DNA from: an uncultured Robinsoniella sp.
Lineage (GTDB): Bacteria > Bacillota > Clostridia > Lachnospirales > Lachnospiraceae
NCBI GenBank assembly: GCA_900540475.1
Contig: UQGG01000036.1
Coordinates: 14,296 to 78,295, forward strand
Reading direction: 5' to 3'
DNA length: 64,000 nucleotides
In this document: positions 1-9,605 of the stretch, one piece after another
Position numbering within the stretch: position 1 is the stretch's first letter
How the letters are laid out: each line of letters begins with the position of its first letter
The notes under the pieces: model-generated
The model's input: the letters and a program-made list of their open reading frames with translations, nothing else
Told to the model about the DNA's origin: nothing
Databases searched by the model: none
Made by a program: the position numbers and the translations under genes

Positions 1-1022
1 TCTCCATCGCCAACATCGCTGAGGAGATTGTCAGACAGTCCTTCTCCTGCAACCTTTTCAGCCGGGAAAATGACAAGTTCGTAATATTAATCAATTGTGG
101 AAAGGAGCTTCCCAATGAAGCATTCCACCAGAAGCTGCAGAATATCTTCCTTTCCATTCAAAAAAACGTGGATCAGTACCTGAACCTGTCATTAACCGTG
201 GCATACAGCACCCTGTTTAAGGGGCTGGAACATTTGCCCAGCATGTATATCAATATGGAGAACTCCCTGCTGCAGAAAATTCGTTACGGACACTCCAGTA
301 TTATCAGCCCGCAAATGATGGATGACCTGAATTCCGATATTTTCTTTTTTCCAAAGCAATTATCGGAACGCTTATCTTCCGCTGTATTAAATGGAAAGAC
401 AGAACAGGCTTTGGAAACCTACCAGAAAATTTCCCAACAGCTCTTTTCCTATGACTATAATGAAATCATGTCTTCCAGCATACGGCTCATTTATGACTTA
501 TATTTTCAGATATCCGATAAATATCCTGTTTTGAAGGAAGACTGCATGACCCTATTAAAGGACTGTCTGGTTGACCTGAAAAATGTAGAAATTGCTTCTG
601 ATATCAGCCGGCTCATGGATACTCTGCTCCAGTCCCTTTGCAGCAAAATAGAGTTTCTCCATGATAATCCATTCAGCCAGAATACCGATATCGTCACCCA
701 GCGCATATGCCAGATCGTAGACCGGGAATTTTCCAATCCCTCCTTATGCCTGAGTTCCATATCGGAAGAGATTGGGCTTTCCCCCAACTATATCGGGCAG
801 ATTTTTAAATCCGCCATGCAGAAATCCGTTGCCCAGTATATCACGGACCTTCGCATGGAAATGCTTGCCCACTATCTGAATGAGACAAAGCTTCCATTAA
901 ATAAGATCCTGGATAAAATCGGCATGGAGAAAAACAATTACTTTTATACCCGATTTAAGAAGTACTTTAAGGTATCTCTGGGGGAATACCGCATGAATAC
1001 TCACATGCGGAGTGAGGAATAA
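1..1022 (+). CDS. AraC-family transcriptional regulator, 5'-truncated by the window edge
   Basis: The reading frame is open from base 3 to the TAA at 1020-1022, so this is the C-terminal part of a longer protein. A GTG at 168 is only an internal codon and has no ribosome-binding site. The last 100 or so residues form a two-helix-turn-helix AraC domain (ISEEIGLSPNYIGQIFK, then LDKIGMEKNNYFYTRFKKYFKVSLGEYR). The preceding region resembles the degenerate linker found in Clostridia and Bacilli between a sensor or receiver and the AraC domain. I infer either a YesN-type response regulator or a membrane YesS-type regulator; the missing N-terminus would decide. A hairpin terminator follows directly. 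The target is unknown, but the adjacent sugar genes make a sugar regulator likely. Confidence 0.88.
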   Translation, partial: SIANIAEEIVRQSFSCNLFSRENDKFVILINCGKELPNEAFHQKLQNIFLSIQKNVDQYLNLSLTVAYSTLFKGLEHLPSMYINMENSLLQKIRYGHSSIISPQMMDDLNSDIFFFPKQLSERLSSAVLNGKTEQALETYQKISQQLFSYDYNEIMSSSIRLIYDLYFQISDKYPVLKEDCMTLLKDCLVDLKNVEIASDISRLMDTLLQSLCSKIEFLHDNPFSQNTDIVTQRICQIVDREFSNPSLCLSSISEEIGLSPNYIGQIFKSAMQKSVAQYITDLRMEMLAHYLNETKLPLNKILDKIGMEKNNYFYTRFKKYFKVSLGEYRMNTHMRSEE

Positions 1023-1027
1023 CAAAA

Positions 1028-1072
1028 GAAAGACTGTCCCGGGGGCATATCATCCCGGAGACAGTCTTTTTT
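1028..1072. terminator. Bidirectional intrinsic terminator between convergent genes
   Basis: The arms AAAGACTGTC and GACAGTCTTT enclose a second GC stem (CCGGG/CCCGG). The hairpin ends in a T-run on the + strand and is flanked by A-rich sequence on the other side. It can stop the AraC gene (+) and the URO-D gene ending at 1108 (-). Confidence 0.85.
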
Positions 1073-1107
1073 ACTATAATTTATTATATAATTATTTTGT
1101 TATTCTT

Positions 1108-2235
1108 TTATTCATCTGTTTCCGTCGGAACCACAGCGAATGCATCCTCTAAAATGCCCTTATCCTGCTGTCCAGGACTCCTTTTCTGTAAATCAACGGA
1201 TTCATCTTTGCCACTCCCTTCCGTCACAGTATTCAGGGAGGCTTCATATAGTGCTTCCAGGTTGGGAATCTTCCAGTCCGGGGTTGACCCGTTCCCCATA
1301 GTCATCATCAAGCGCCCGTCCGGCCTGCCATATGTTTTCATGAGAAAAGCAATCTCTTCCTTTACCTCTCCTGCAGAACCAAAAGCCATCAGATACTGTA
1401 CATCCACTCCGGCTAAAATACAAATCTGTCCGCCAAATTTTTCTGCAATCTCCTGCTCTTTCATAGTATTCTTCTGAATGGGATGAATCACATCCAGTCC
1501 GATTTCAATCAATTCCGGCAGAAACAGCTCAATATTGCCGCAGCTGTGCAGCCAGAAATGAGTTCCAAGCTCATGTGCCTTGTCAATGAGCTTTTTATAA
1601 TAGGGCTTGAAAAACTCCCTGAAAATTTCCAGAGAAAAGAACGGTGCCGTCTGTGTGCCAATGTCATCGGATACAAAAAAGCCATCTACATCCAGCTCCT
1701 CTTTTGTCCGTTCCATAATCCGTATATAAAATTCCGTCAGTCTGGTAAATAAACGGTGAATTTCTTCCGGATACAGATAAAAATCGGTAAGGGCATTTTC
1801 CATTCCCCGCAAGGACCAGAGCCGTTCAAAAAAGCAGTACCACCATCTTCCCAGCAGATAACGCCCATCCTTTTCTTTTTTCTCTACAATCAGAGCCGGT
1901 GATTCCGGATTCGGAAAAGTATCATAGAATTCTTTGGCATTCTCCCAGTCCTCAATCAGGCACTGGGCATCCAGCCCTTTTCCCTCCATACACTGTATTC
2001 CCGGTGCCGCCCAGTAAAAATTGGGATCTTCTTTTGGCCCCTCTGTCATGCCCGGCATCTGTAAAAAAACTTCATCCACATCACAGGGAAATTGTTCCAG
2101 CCAGTCCCTGCGTTTTCCGGCATCATTTTGAAATACATTATCATAGATCCAGATATCATATAGGAGCGGAACTCTTTTCGCTGCCCCTCTTCCCTCAATT
2201 ACGCTTAACACGTCCTCTTTGTTTAATATCTCCAT
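1108..2235 (-). CDS. URO-D-fold (uroporphyrinogen decarboxylase family) protein, cobalamin-methyltransferase-like
   Basis: About 375 residues. I start at the ATG at 2235 (MEILNKED), because AAAGGG lies 6 bases upstream; the longer frame begins with a GTG at 2250. The protein has the TIM-barrel layout of the URO-D/MtaA/CmuA family. It carries LHSCGNIELFLPEL, matching the HxCG zinc motif of MtaA-type methylcobamide:thiol methyltransferases. The second zinc cysteine expected near the C-terminus is not evident (MTMGNGSTPDWKIPN). The arginine-rich N-terminal substrate site of true haem-pathway HemE is absent. It lies 34 bases downstream of another URO-D gene, at the end of an operon with a membrane AraC regulator. 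Methyl transfer or demethylation is an inference; the substrate is unknown. Confidence 0.8.
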   Translation of the reverse strand: MEILNKEDVLSVIEGRGAAKRVPLLYDIWIYDNVFQNDAGKRRDWLEQFPCDVDEVFLQMPGMTEGPKEDPNFYWAAPGIQCMEGKGLDAQCLIEDWENAKEFYDTFPNPESPALIVEKKEKDGRYLLGRWWYCFFERLWSLRGMENALTDFYLYPEEIHRLFTRLTEFYIRIMERTKEELDVDGFFVSDDIGTQTAPFFSLEIFREFFKPYYKKLIDKAHELGTHFWLHSCGNIELFLPELIEIGLDVIHPIQKNTMKEQEIAEKFGGQICILAGVDVQYLMAFGSAGEVKEEIAFLMKTYGRPDGRLMMTMGNGSTPDWKIPNLEALYEASLNTVTEGSGKDESVDLQKRSPGQQDKGILEDAFAVVPTETDE

Positions 2236-2269
2236 GCTGTACCCTTTCACTTATCGTCTCTATTGTATT

Positions 2270-3301
2270 TTAAAATTCATTTCCGCCATCTCCACATTTA
2301 CTTGGCTGGGAATATTCATCAATTGTGGTCTGAGCAGTACGACCGGGATAAATCCCGTATTTCTGCCAGATGTCCCACATTCTTTCATACCGCTCTAATG
2401 CCATGCCTGTATACACGCAGTTAGAGGTGGAGAAGATGTAGCCTCTGCCTGCCTCCATTCCCTCCCTCAGTGATCTTCGTACTTCAGCACCGCATTCCTC
2501 ATCCGTTCCCGTCTGCAGCAGACCACAGTTTACATTTCCAATAAGCGCGATGCCGTCTCCCACGATCTTTCTGGCTTCTGCCAGGTTTACGCCCCCCTGG
2601 GGATCCAGGGAATGAATCGCATTTGGCTTGCAGCTGGCAATCTGTTTTAAAATGGGCATTACATTTCCGTCTGTATGTTTGATGGAATAATACCCCATTT
2701 TCCTGTATTCGCTGATGATTTCTTTTAAATAAGGAACGATCAGCTCATCAAACTGTTCCGGAGCAAAAAAGGGATTGGTATTAAAACAATAATCCGAACA
2801 AAGGGTAAAACCATCCAGTAGATGTCCCTTTCGATCCAGCTTATCTGCAAAAGCAGCCTGTTCCTCTACTCTTCTTTTCGATATTTCATTTAGTTTTTCC
2901 GGCTCCTCCAGCATCTGCACTGCAAAATCTGTCATGGTATCCCCATCCGGTATTGCCCAGGTAGGATCTCCATGCATCATCAGATAATATTCATCTCCTG
3001 ACTTTTCCCGTATCGTTTCCAGTATCCACTGGATATTATCGAAGCCCCCCGGATTGGAGTGTACAAAGATAGCACTGTGGTCATATCTCTTTGCTGTGTC
3101 GATATAAATATCCGCAATCTCCTGAATATGAAGTTTCTGCTCCGTGTAACTCATCTGATTCCACTGTTCATAGAACCTATGGCTTGGATGTACCTTGCCA
3201 AGTGCCTCCATGGTAAGGAAAAATACCAGTTCAAAATGGGGAACCCTTCCCCCGATCTCTTCGCACTGTAAAGTCTTTATAAAACGTTCTCGATGTGTCA
3301 T
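2270..3301 (-). CDS. URO-D-fold family protein
   Basis: This protein has 343 residues and starts MTHRERF, behind a purine-rich stretch that supplies the ribosome-binding site. Family features are a start-proximal RERF segment, IKHTDGNVMPILKQI (the HxCG position carries Asp instead of Cys), an LIGNVNCG strand and a C-terminal IFSTSNCVYTGM loop. The Asp-for-Cys change argues against an MtaA-type zinc thiolate site, and haem-pathway HemE signatures are lacking. It sits between the membrane AraC regulator and a second URO-D gene, so the three are probably cotranscribed. Its function is unknown. The neighbouring sugar importer suggests a role in processing an imported carbohydrate or its methylated or aromatic substituent. 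Confidence 0.8.
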   Translation of the reverse strand: MTHRERFIKTLQCEEIGGRVPHFELVFFLTMEALGKVHPSHRFYEQWNQMSYTEQKLHIQEIADIYIDTAKRYDHSAIFVHSNPGGFDNIQWILETIREKSGDEYYLMMHGDPTWAIPDGDTMTDFAVQMLEEPEKLNEISKRRVEEQAAFADKLDRKGHLLDGFTLCSDYCFNTNPFFAPEQFDELIVPYLKEIISEYRKMGYYSIKHTDGNVMPILKQIASCKPNAIHSLDPQGGVNLAEARKIVGDGIALIGNVNCGLLQTGTDEECGAEVRRSLREGMEAGRGYIFSTSNCVYTGMALERYERMWDIWQKYGIYPGRTAQTTIDEYSQPSKCGDGGNEF

Positions 3302-3346
3302 ATTGATACCTCTCTGTCTTCTTTCTCTCTGTCTTCCTTTTTCTCT

Positions 3347-5635
3347 CTATTCCTCTCTGAATACCGCAGCATTTTCCTTTTGTTCCCTGCATTGTTCCCG
3401 GTATGCCTGGGGAGTTACACCGATTTTTTTTCGAAAATATGTATAAAAATAGTTGGTACTTACAAATCCGCATTTTTCTGCAAGATCTTTTGCTGCACGC
3501 TCCGTATCCTCCAATTCCTTTAATACCCACTTCAGGCGCGCTCCATTAATATAATCCGCCACCGACATGCCCACATCTTTTTTAAAGAGCCTTCCAAGAT
3601 AGTTAGGAGAAACACTGAATTCATCGCCCAGCTGTTCCAGCGTAAGATTTGGATCTGTAAAGTTTTCTTCTATATATTTTTTCACCTCATCCAGCTTTCC
3701 CATCACCCCTTTTTTGATTGCGGCTTTTTCCTGTTTTTCACGTATCTTTTCAAAAAGTTCTAAAAACAGGTCATCCACTTCAGCAGCCTTTTCACACGCT
3801 GCCAGCCGGACTAAAAACTCATTTGCATCGTTTTCATAAAAAGAAAATTCATTCACACTGCGGACAACGGTTATTCCCAGCCAGATGATAGCGTTCATGT
3901 ATTCCATCATACTGCATTTTTTTAGTTTATCAGTAAAGTTCTGGTATACCTCCCAAACATCCTGTCCGGAACGAACTGCCCTTGGAAGACTGCCTGCCTC
4001 CAGCTGTTGGAACTCCGCCTGTTCTCCATGTTCCCTCTGAATCTGTTCATATGTAAGATACGTATTCGGCGGATAAAAAAAGCTTTCCTGCATAACCATT
4101 TTCAAATTACTGTTCACTTCCGGGATTTTTTCCAGATTTACATTTTGTTCCGATCCCGTGAGGGAGAAATCCCATTTAATAAAAACTTTCACATTTTTAC
4201 AGAACTCCTGGAAGCATTCTCTGATTTTCTCCTGCGTTCCATCTTCCTGGGGTGTTTCCAGCAGGAACGTCAGGGTGTGATCCCGGTTAATCAGTCCCAT
4301 CACCTGAAAATATTTCCCATAAGTCTCTTCAAATATATTCTGAAAACCATATTTGATATCGTAGGTACCTGTTTTACCATAGATTTCCCTGAACTCTTTA
4401 TACTCTTCCAACTGTAAAATCAGAACAGCATACTTTTTATTTTCAACTGGAGAAAAACCAAAGTTCTCCATCTGCTGCCGAAGTTGATTTTTGCCAAAGA
4501 GTTTTCTGTTGTGGAGAAAATCGCTGAGAAACCCCTCCCGAAGCAGATATAGATCCGAACGCTTTGTGGACAGCGCATATTTTTTTTCCAGTTTTCTATG
4601 TATTTTTAGAATGGAAACGGAATTCGCCAGAGCAATCACTACCACCGCAAGTACAATGGTCAGTGTAATTCCCACAATCCAGCCCCGCAGTTCCTGCAGA
4701 ACATGGAACATGGAATTCCATCTGGTAATTTTTACATAATTCCATTCGCTTTTACTTGCATACAAATAGGAGAAAAAATATTTTTCGCCATCCACCACAG
4801 ATTCCTGATACTTACTTCCTTTCTCCGCCATCTGAAGTACGGTTTCCCTCATCTTAGCGGTCTCGTTAACCGGATAAGTCTGTAAATCCACCAGCCTTTC
4901 ATTCTTTTCATCGATAATCAGCATCCGGCTGTCTTTCAGAATCTCCATATCCAGAATTTCCTGGAGCATTTTATCAAACTTCATATTGACAATGACAACA
5001 CTTCCTGTTTTCTTCTGCTCCGAAGCGTATAAGAGATAGGAATAGACAACTTCCTTTTTCTCCGTTTGATTGGGATATATTGTTGTCATCTCTCTCCGGA
5101 TTAGATTTTGTGTATAATACTTTTCCGGATTTTCTAAAATACCGACAATATTCTGATCGGAATATTCCTCTTTTCCCACCGCCCCAAACCTGCTGCCTGA
5201 GGTGATAAAAAGATCCAAATCGTCATTATAAATATAGATGGATTCCACTTCGGGATTCGTATTCTGATACAGGGAAAGCTGGTTGCGGACCTTGCTCAGG
5301 GTGATGCTGTTCAGCTTCTGGCCCGAAACAGCCGTCAACAGTTCGGAACAGACATCATCAAGCATTACCTGGGTTGCAATCATATTGGCGGTACCATTGG
5401 CTTCCTCAAAATCTGTCTGCACCTGAGAAAAAGCCTGCATGGACATTCTGATATTCTGGTCGATGATGACCTTTTTCATCATGCGGTACATCCAGCCCGA
5501 CCCCGCCAGAATCACCACCAGCATACTCACCGAAATTCCAAGAAAAATTCTGCCAAATATTTTTCGATTCTCCATCTGCTTCTGGTCTTTATGCTTATTA
5601 ACAAGATACCCCCTGCAGCATTCCATCAATTTCAT
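3347..5635 (-). CDS. Membrane-anchored AraC-family regulator (YesS-like)
   Basis: The protein has 762 residues. A membrane helix at about 29-53 is followed by an extracellular Cache-like sensor region (about 55-310), a second membrane helix (about 317-340), a cytoplasmic linker and a C-terminal AraC domain. The two helix-turn-helix units are LEQLGDEFSVSPNYLGRLFK and AEKCGFVSTNYFYTYFRKK. This matches one-protein sensor-regulators such as Bacillus YesS, which control sugar ABC transporters and glycan genes from the membrane. The start is supported by GGGGGAA 5 bases before the ATG. It follows the binding-protein gene and its terminator and precedes two URO-D genes. It probably senses the ligand of the adjacent CUT1 importer. 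Confidence 0.9.
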   Translation of the reverse strand: MKLMECCRGYLVNKHKDQKQMENRKIFGRIFLGISVSMLVVILAGSGWMYRMMKKVIIDQNIRMSMQAFSQVQTDFEEANGTANMIATQVMLDDVCSELLTAVSGQKLNSITLSKVRNQLSLYQNTNPEVESIYIYNDDLDLFITSGSRFGAVGKEEYSDQNIVGILENPEKYYTQNLIRREMTTIYPNQTEKKEVVYSYLLYASEQKKTGSVVIVNMKFDKMLQEILDMEILKDSRMLIIDEKNERLVDLQTYPVNETAKMRETVLQMAEKGSKYQESVVDGEKYFFSYLYASKSEWNYVKITRWNSMFHVLQELRGWIVGITLTIVLAVVVIALANSVSILKIHRKLEKKYALSTKRSDLYLLREGFLSDFLHNRKLFGKNQLRQQMENFGFSPVENKKYAVLILQLEEYKEFREIYGKTGTYDIKYGFQNIFEETYGKYFQVMGLINRDHTLTFLLETPQEDGTQEKIRECFQEFCKNVKVFIKWDFSLTGSEQNVNLEKIPEVNSNLKMVMQESFFYPPNTYLTYEQIQREHGEQAEFQQLEAGSLPRAVRSGQDVWEVYQNFTDKLKKCSMMEYMNAIIWLGITVVRSVNEFSFYENDANEFLVRLAACEKAAEVDDLFLELFEKIREKQEKAAIKKGVMGKLDEVKKYIEENFTDPNLTLEQLGDEFSVSPNYLGRLFKKDVGMSVADYINGARLKWVLKELEDTERAAKDLAEKCGFVSTNYFYTYFRKKIGVTPQAYREQCREQKENAAVFREE

Positions 5636-5657
5636 ATAACTTCCCCCTGTCAGACAA

Positions 5658-5685
5658 TTTATATAAAAATCTTTCTATCCCCCAA
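5658..5685 (-). promoter_or_regulatory. Possible sigma-A promoter of the membrane AraC/URO-D operon
   Basis: On the minus strand there is TTGGGG, a 16-base spacer and TATAAA, placed about 25-50 bases before the start at 5635. The -35 box is weak. Confidence 0.4.
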
Positions 5686-5820
5686 TCACCCAGTAGTCCA
5701 TATTGTTTGAATCTACGGTTAACACACAGGATATTATCATCTTCTAACAGAAACCATCTTTTTGCAACTACTAATTCTGGCAAAGACTTCTTTTTTTACC
5801 ACTTTCTTCTTTTACCGTGA

Positions 5821-5858
5821 AAACACCGTGGGCGAAAGCTCATCTGCCCACGGCGTTA
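5821..5858 (-). terminator. Intrinsic terminator after the solute-binding protein gene
   Basis: Eleven-base arms (ACACCGTGGGC and GCCCACGGCGT, one mismatch) are followed on the minus strand by TTTTC. The hairpin lies 22 bases past the stop at 5880 and separates the importer genes from the regulator gene. Confidence 0.75.
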
Positions 5859-5879
5859 CGAATTTATCGGTATCCTTTT

Positions 5880-7433
5880 TTATTTTGAAGCGAGAAATTC
5901 ATCAATCTGCTTCTGCATTTCAGCCATTACTTTATCAATTCCAGCCACGTTTAATTTTTCCAGAAATTCAGCATTGGTTTCCTCTACAGGCAGCTCGCCG
6001 CCTACGAGGCTTTCATATTCTTTTACAACTTTAGACACATTTGTCACTTCCATTTTAACTGCCTCAGGATCAAAGGAAAAACCAAGAATCGGGGATGTCT
6101 TCGCACTGTCATTCAATGCCCTGGTCTGCTCCCAGATATCTTCCGGCTGTCCGGCAAGTGCATAGGTGTTAAATACATTTCCCAATGCCCATGACTGGCC
6201 ATGGGAATAACCGCTGTCTGCAATCAGCTCAATTGTATTATCCCCGGTCTTCTTGTAGTGTGTTCCTTCGATACCGTAGGAAATCAGATTCATGGCATAT
6301 GGATCTGTGTTGATCAGTTCCAGATATTTCAGTGTTTCTTCCGGATGTTTGGATGTGGTAGAAATTCCATACATGGTTGCAATTACACTGTTAGTAGAAA
6401 TATAGGGATCCGTAGCCGCAGTTGCCATGACACAGTCATATCCTGCTCTGGCTGATTCTTCTGCCTCCACTCCCGGTTTATAGGTTCCGGAGTAAAAAGC
6501 AGATGTCTTTTTTGCAACACGCTGGCTCTCGCCGTATTCATCCATATAACCGCATTCACCGTCCAGAAGCCCTTTTTCATTCAGGCCGACCAATTCATTC
6601 AGCATATTTTTCCATTCATCCGTTGCATAGAAATTCACAACTTTTGCGTTTGTATCATCCATCTTAATCGCTCCGGCGGCCATATAGTCACTGATATATT
6701 CGTATCCGCAGTAATCTGCTGCCTGGGCACGGTTCACCCCTCCTACTTTAGCTCCGAACTGGTCAAATGCTTTCTGCGCATAGTCCCCTAAATCAGTGAG
6801 GTTTTTAATTGCATTAATATCTGCTCCTGTCCCATCCACATAGTCTTTTGGCATCAGCGCACCGATCTGTCGAGCAACTATCTGCTGGTTTGGGACTGCG
6901 TATATGCCTCCTTTTACCGTAGCAGCTGTCCATATATAGTCCGGAATGGCCTTCTTTAGTTCCGGTGATGCTTTGGGCAGCAGCTCTTTAATATCGATAA
7001 ATGCTCCTTTTACCACATTCGTATTGTAAGGATTCAGCCAGTTTGACGTAAAGCAGGCGTCATACTCTTCACCGGATGCAATAATGGTCTGGATTTTATC
7101 ACCGTAAGCACCTCCATGGAATACATAATCTACGGTTACTCCAATCTTTTCTTTCGTATACTCATTCAATGCCTTCATCACTGCTTTTCCGTCTGTCTGT
7201 TCCGGTACCGGTGTATGGATTTTTAGATTGACAACTTCCTTATTCTCATTTTTTTCCGCCCCTGCGTCAGCTTCTTCAGATCCTTCACTTTTTCCGCCGG
7301 TCTCTCCGCCGCTTTCCGCTTTTGTGCCGGTATCCCCGCTTTTATCTGTCTTACCGTTACCACTGCACCCAGCCAGTGTACCCATTACCATTACTGCTGC
7401 CACTCCAAGGGCAATAAATTTCTTCCTTCTCAT
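5880..7433 (-). CDS. Extracellular solute-binding lipoprotein of a CUT1 sugar ABC importer (LplA type)
   Basis: The protein has 517 residues with a clear lipoprotein signal: MRRKKF, a hydrophobic core, then the lipobox LAGC. A low-complexity linker rich in Gly, Glu and Lys follows (about 23-68), and then the large two-lobed binding domain. Its size and the LplB/LplC-type permeases upstream place it in the family 1 subgroup that binds oligosaccharides. No ATPase gene is present, as is usual for this subgroup, which borrows a shared MsmX-type ATPase encoded elsewhere. The ribosome-binding site is AAAGGAGG. It is the third gene of the importer operon and has its own terminator. The ligand cannot be read from sequence. 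Confidence 0.92.
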   Translation of the reverse strand: MRRKKFIALGVAAVMVMGTLAGCSGNGKTDKSGDTGTKAESGGETGGKSEGSEEADAGAEKNENKEVVNLKIHTPVPEQTDGKAVMKALNEYTKEKIGVTVDYVFHGGAYGDKIQTIIASGEEYDACFTSNWLNPYNTNVVKGAFIDIKELLPKASPELKKAIPDYIWTAATVKGGIYAVPNQQIVARQIGALMPKDYVDGTGADINAIKNLTDLGDYAQKAFDQFGAKVGGVNRAQAADYCGYEYISDYMAAGAIKMDDTNAKVVNFYATDEWKNMLNELVGLNEKGLLDGECGYMDEYGESQRVAKKTSAFYSGTYKPGVEAEESARAGYDCVMATAATDPYISTNSVIATMYGISTTSKHPEETLKYLELINTDPYAMNLISYGIEGTHYKKTGDNTIELIADSGYSHGQSWALGNVFNTYALAGQPEDIWEQTRALNDSAKTSPILGFSFDPEAVKMEVTNVSKVVKEYESLVGGELPVEETNAEFLEKLNVAGIDKVMAEMQKQIDEFLASK

Positions 7434-7491
7434 CCTTTATTCCTCCTTTAATTAATTTATAGTAATTGACATAGCAAATTACATTCTCTAA

Positions 7492-8376
7492 TCAGCCCTT
7501 TACGCCTCCGACTGTCAGTCCCTTTACAAAATATTTCTGAAAAAATGGGAATATTGCCAGCATCGGTCCGGCTGCAATGACACACATCGCCATTCGCATA
7601 GATTCCGTGGGCATGTCAGCCATGCTGATTCCCATACCGGATATAGCCGAATTCTTTATCATTTCCTGCACATCCCTCATGAGTACATACAGCCGATACT
7701 GGAGGTTATAAAGCTCTCTGTTGTCAATATACATAAGCGGCTGGAACCAGTCATTCCAGTAATTTAATGTGATAAACATCCCAACCGTTGCCAGTGCGGG
7801 TTTTGCCAGGGGCAATACAATTTTCGTAAATATGGTCAGCTCTCCCGCACCATCCACGGTTGCGGCTTCCATAAGGGAAGCTGGCAGCTGGGTGAAAAAT
7901 GTACGCATCAAGATGATAAACCATGGTACGATCAGCATTGGAAGCAGCATTGCCCAGATTGTATTTTTTAAATGCAGATATTTTGTCAGCCAGATATAGG
8001 TAGGAACCATACCGCCGTTTAATACCATGGGAATAATCAGAAATACGGTCAGCGCCTTGCGCCATGCATAATCTTTTCTGGAAAGGACATATGCAATCAT
8101 GGAATTCAGTGTAAGACCGATTCCAAGTCCCAGGGCAGTGACTAAAATTGTCACACCGTAAGATCTGAGAATTGCTGCCGCATCTTTAAATACGAATTTA
8201 TAAGCGTCCAACGTCACGCCTTTTGGAAAAATTCCATAGCCTTCTTTCATAATCCTTATATCGCTGGAAAAGGAGATGGATACCACCGTGATAATCGGAA
8301 TTATGCATAGTAAACAACACAGACCCAGAAATGCATAAATAATAATTTTAGGGCCTAATGATAAATCTTTCTTCAT
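7492..8376 (-). CDS. CUT1 carbohydrate ABC transporter permease (LplC type)
   Basis: About 294 residues. I prefer the second ATG (8376) because GGGAGGA lies 7 bases upstream; the ATG at 8382 almost touches that site. Six membrane helices are visible, starting with IIIYAFLGLCCLLCIIPIITVV. The coupling-loop motif EAATVDGAGELTIFTKIVLPLAKPAL is the EAA-G-I-LP signature of importer permeases. The C-terminus FFQKYFVKGLTVGGVKG is typical of this family. It lies 16 bases downstream of its partner permease. Confidence 0.94.
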   Translation of the reverse strand: MKKDLSLGPKIIIYAFLGLCCLLCIIPIITVVSISFSSDIRIMKEGYGIFPKGVTLDAYKFVFKDAAAILRSYGVTILVTALGLGIGLTLNSMIAYVLSRKDYAWRKALTVFLIIPMVLNGGMVPTYIWLTKYLHLKNTIWAMLLPMLIVPWFIILMRTFFTQLPASLMEAATVDGAGELTIFTKIVLPLAKPALATVGMFITLNYWNDWFQPLMYIDNRELYNLQYRLYVLMRDVQEMIKNSAISGMGISMADMPTESMRMAMCVIAAGPMLAIFPFFQKYFVKGLTVGGVKG

Positions 8377-8391
8377 TTTCATTCCTCCCTG

Positions 8392-9330
8392 CTAAAATAA
8401 TGCACTGTCTTTGTCCAGTTTGCGAACAACCAGATTGGATCCCATAATCAGCAGAAACCCTATCACTGCCTGGAAACATCCCACAGCGGAACCGATTCCA
8501 ATATCTCCGGTTACCCTTAATGCCCGGTATATGTATGTATCCAGTACATCTGTCGTTGCATAAAGTGCACCCTGGTCTCTTGTCAGATTAAAAAACAGAC
8601 CGAAATCCGCATACATAATCCTTCCTACCTGGAGAATTACCATTACTATAATAATTCCTTTCAGCATTGGAAGTGTAATCTTCCAGACCATCTGCCATCT
8701 GCTTGCCCCATCCAGAGCCGCTGCTTCATAATAAGTATCATCAATTCCCATCAGCCCTGCATAATAGATAACACTGTAGTAGCCTGCCATCTTCCATGCA
8801 TACATAAATGTCAGTATCACCGGCCAGTATTCCGACCGTGCATACCACGAGATACTGTGCAGTCCCAAAAATTGCAGCAGCTGGTTAATGATGCCATAGT
8901 CGTGATGCAAATACGCATATAAAAGATATCCTACCACCACCCACGACATAAAATATGGAAAAAACATGATCGTCTGTGTTACCTTAATCATTTTTCTGCT
9001 TCGAACTTCATTCATCATCAAAGCAATCCCAACAGAAACCACCAGGGTTATGCCGATAAAAAGTACATTCAGACCAATGGTATTCCTAAGTACTACCCAC
9101 GCATCATTGGATTTAAAGAAAAATTCGAAATTTTTAAATCCGATCCAGTCGCTTCCTAAAAATCCTTTGTCGTACCGAAAATCTTTGAAAGCAATAATCA
9201 GTCCTGCAATAGGAACATAAGAAAACAGGAAAAGAATTACGGCGGCCGGAAGAGCCATTATAGTTAATGTGGTATTCTTTTTCCTGGAAACGCGTCCTCT
9301 GTTACGTTTTTCCTTCATCTTTATACCCAT
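8392..9330 (-). CDS. CUT1 carbohydrate ABC transporter permease (LplB type)
   Basis: 312 residues with a basic N-terminus (KEKRNRGRVSRKKN), about six membrane helices and the EAA loop YEAAALDGASRWQMVWKI. It is the first gene of the importer operon. The start is uncertain. The ATG at 9330 has no ribosome-binding site and follows a 20-base perfect inverted repeat by five bases. The in-frame ATG at 9318 has only a weak GATGGG upstream. Either start leaves the domain intact. Confidence 0.92.
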   Translation of the reverse strand: MGIKMKEKRNRGRVSRKKNTTLTIMALPAAVILFLFSYVPIAGLIIAFKDFRYDKGFLGSDWIGFKNFEFFFKSNDAWVVLRNTIGLNVLFIGITLVVSVGIALMMNEVRSRKMIKVTQTIMFFPYFMSWVVVGYLLYAYLHHDYGIINQLLQFLGLHSISWYARSEYWPVILTFMYAWKMAGYYSVIYYAGLMGIDDTYYEAAALDGASRWQMVWKITLPMLKGIIIVMVILQVGRIMYADFGLFFNLTRDQGALYATTDVLDTYIYRALRVTGDIGIGSAVGCFQAVIGFLLIMGSNLVVRKLDKDSALF

Positions 9331-9605
9331 CGCTTATTGCAGGCCCGCCTGCAATACTGCCACTATAAAACAGGTTGAAAGAAACACACCGTGGCTTCCT
9401 TTCTATTTCATAATTTTCTTTCAAACCTCTTCCCCTTTCCATTTTTTCCGCGGTTTTGTTTTTCTGATCTCAACACCGCTCTCAGCATTTTCAGCTAAGC
9501 TATGAGGACATTCTTACGCATTTCTTTCCTTTTTACAACTTTTAAATCCTGCTATTACTTCGTTTTATAGAGAAAACGGACTTATAATTCTGTACTTTTA
9601 AAAAT
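9331..9605 (-). promoter_or_regulatory. Leader region of the importer operon
   Basis: These 275 bases lie between the importer operon and the terminator of the URO-D fusion gene. They must hold the importer promoter. Several A/T-rich -10-like boxes are visible (for example TATAAA near 9565), but none has a convincing -35 partner, which suits an activator-dependent promoter. The only clear structure is the perfect inverted repeat at 9336-9355. Confidence 0.4.
9336..9355. repeat. Perfect inverted repeat just upstream of the LplB-type start codon
   Basis: The arms ATTGCAGGC and GCCTGCAAT are separated by two bases and end five bases before the first possible start codon. In the mRNA this would be a tight stem-loop where the ribosome-binding site should be. 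Confidence 0.7.

Noticed and set aside
1108..2235. HemE (haem biosynthesis) for the URO-D genes
   Set aside because: The HemE substrate arginines and N-terminal signature are not seen, the HxCG or HxDG motif is present, and no haem genes are near.
5598..5783. A 61-codon minus-strand frame before the membrane AraC gene
   Set aside because: It overlaps the true start region and promoter, and it has no ribosome-binding site or homology I recognise.
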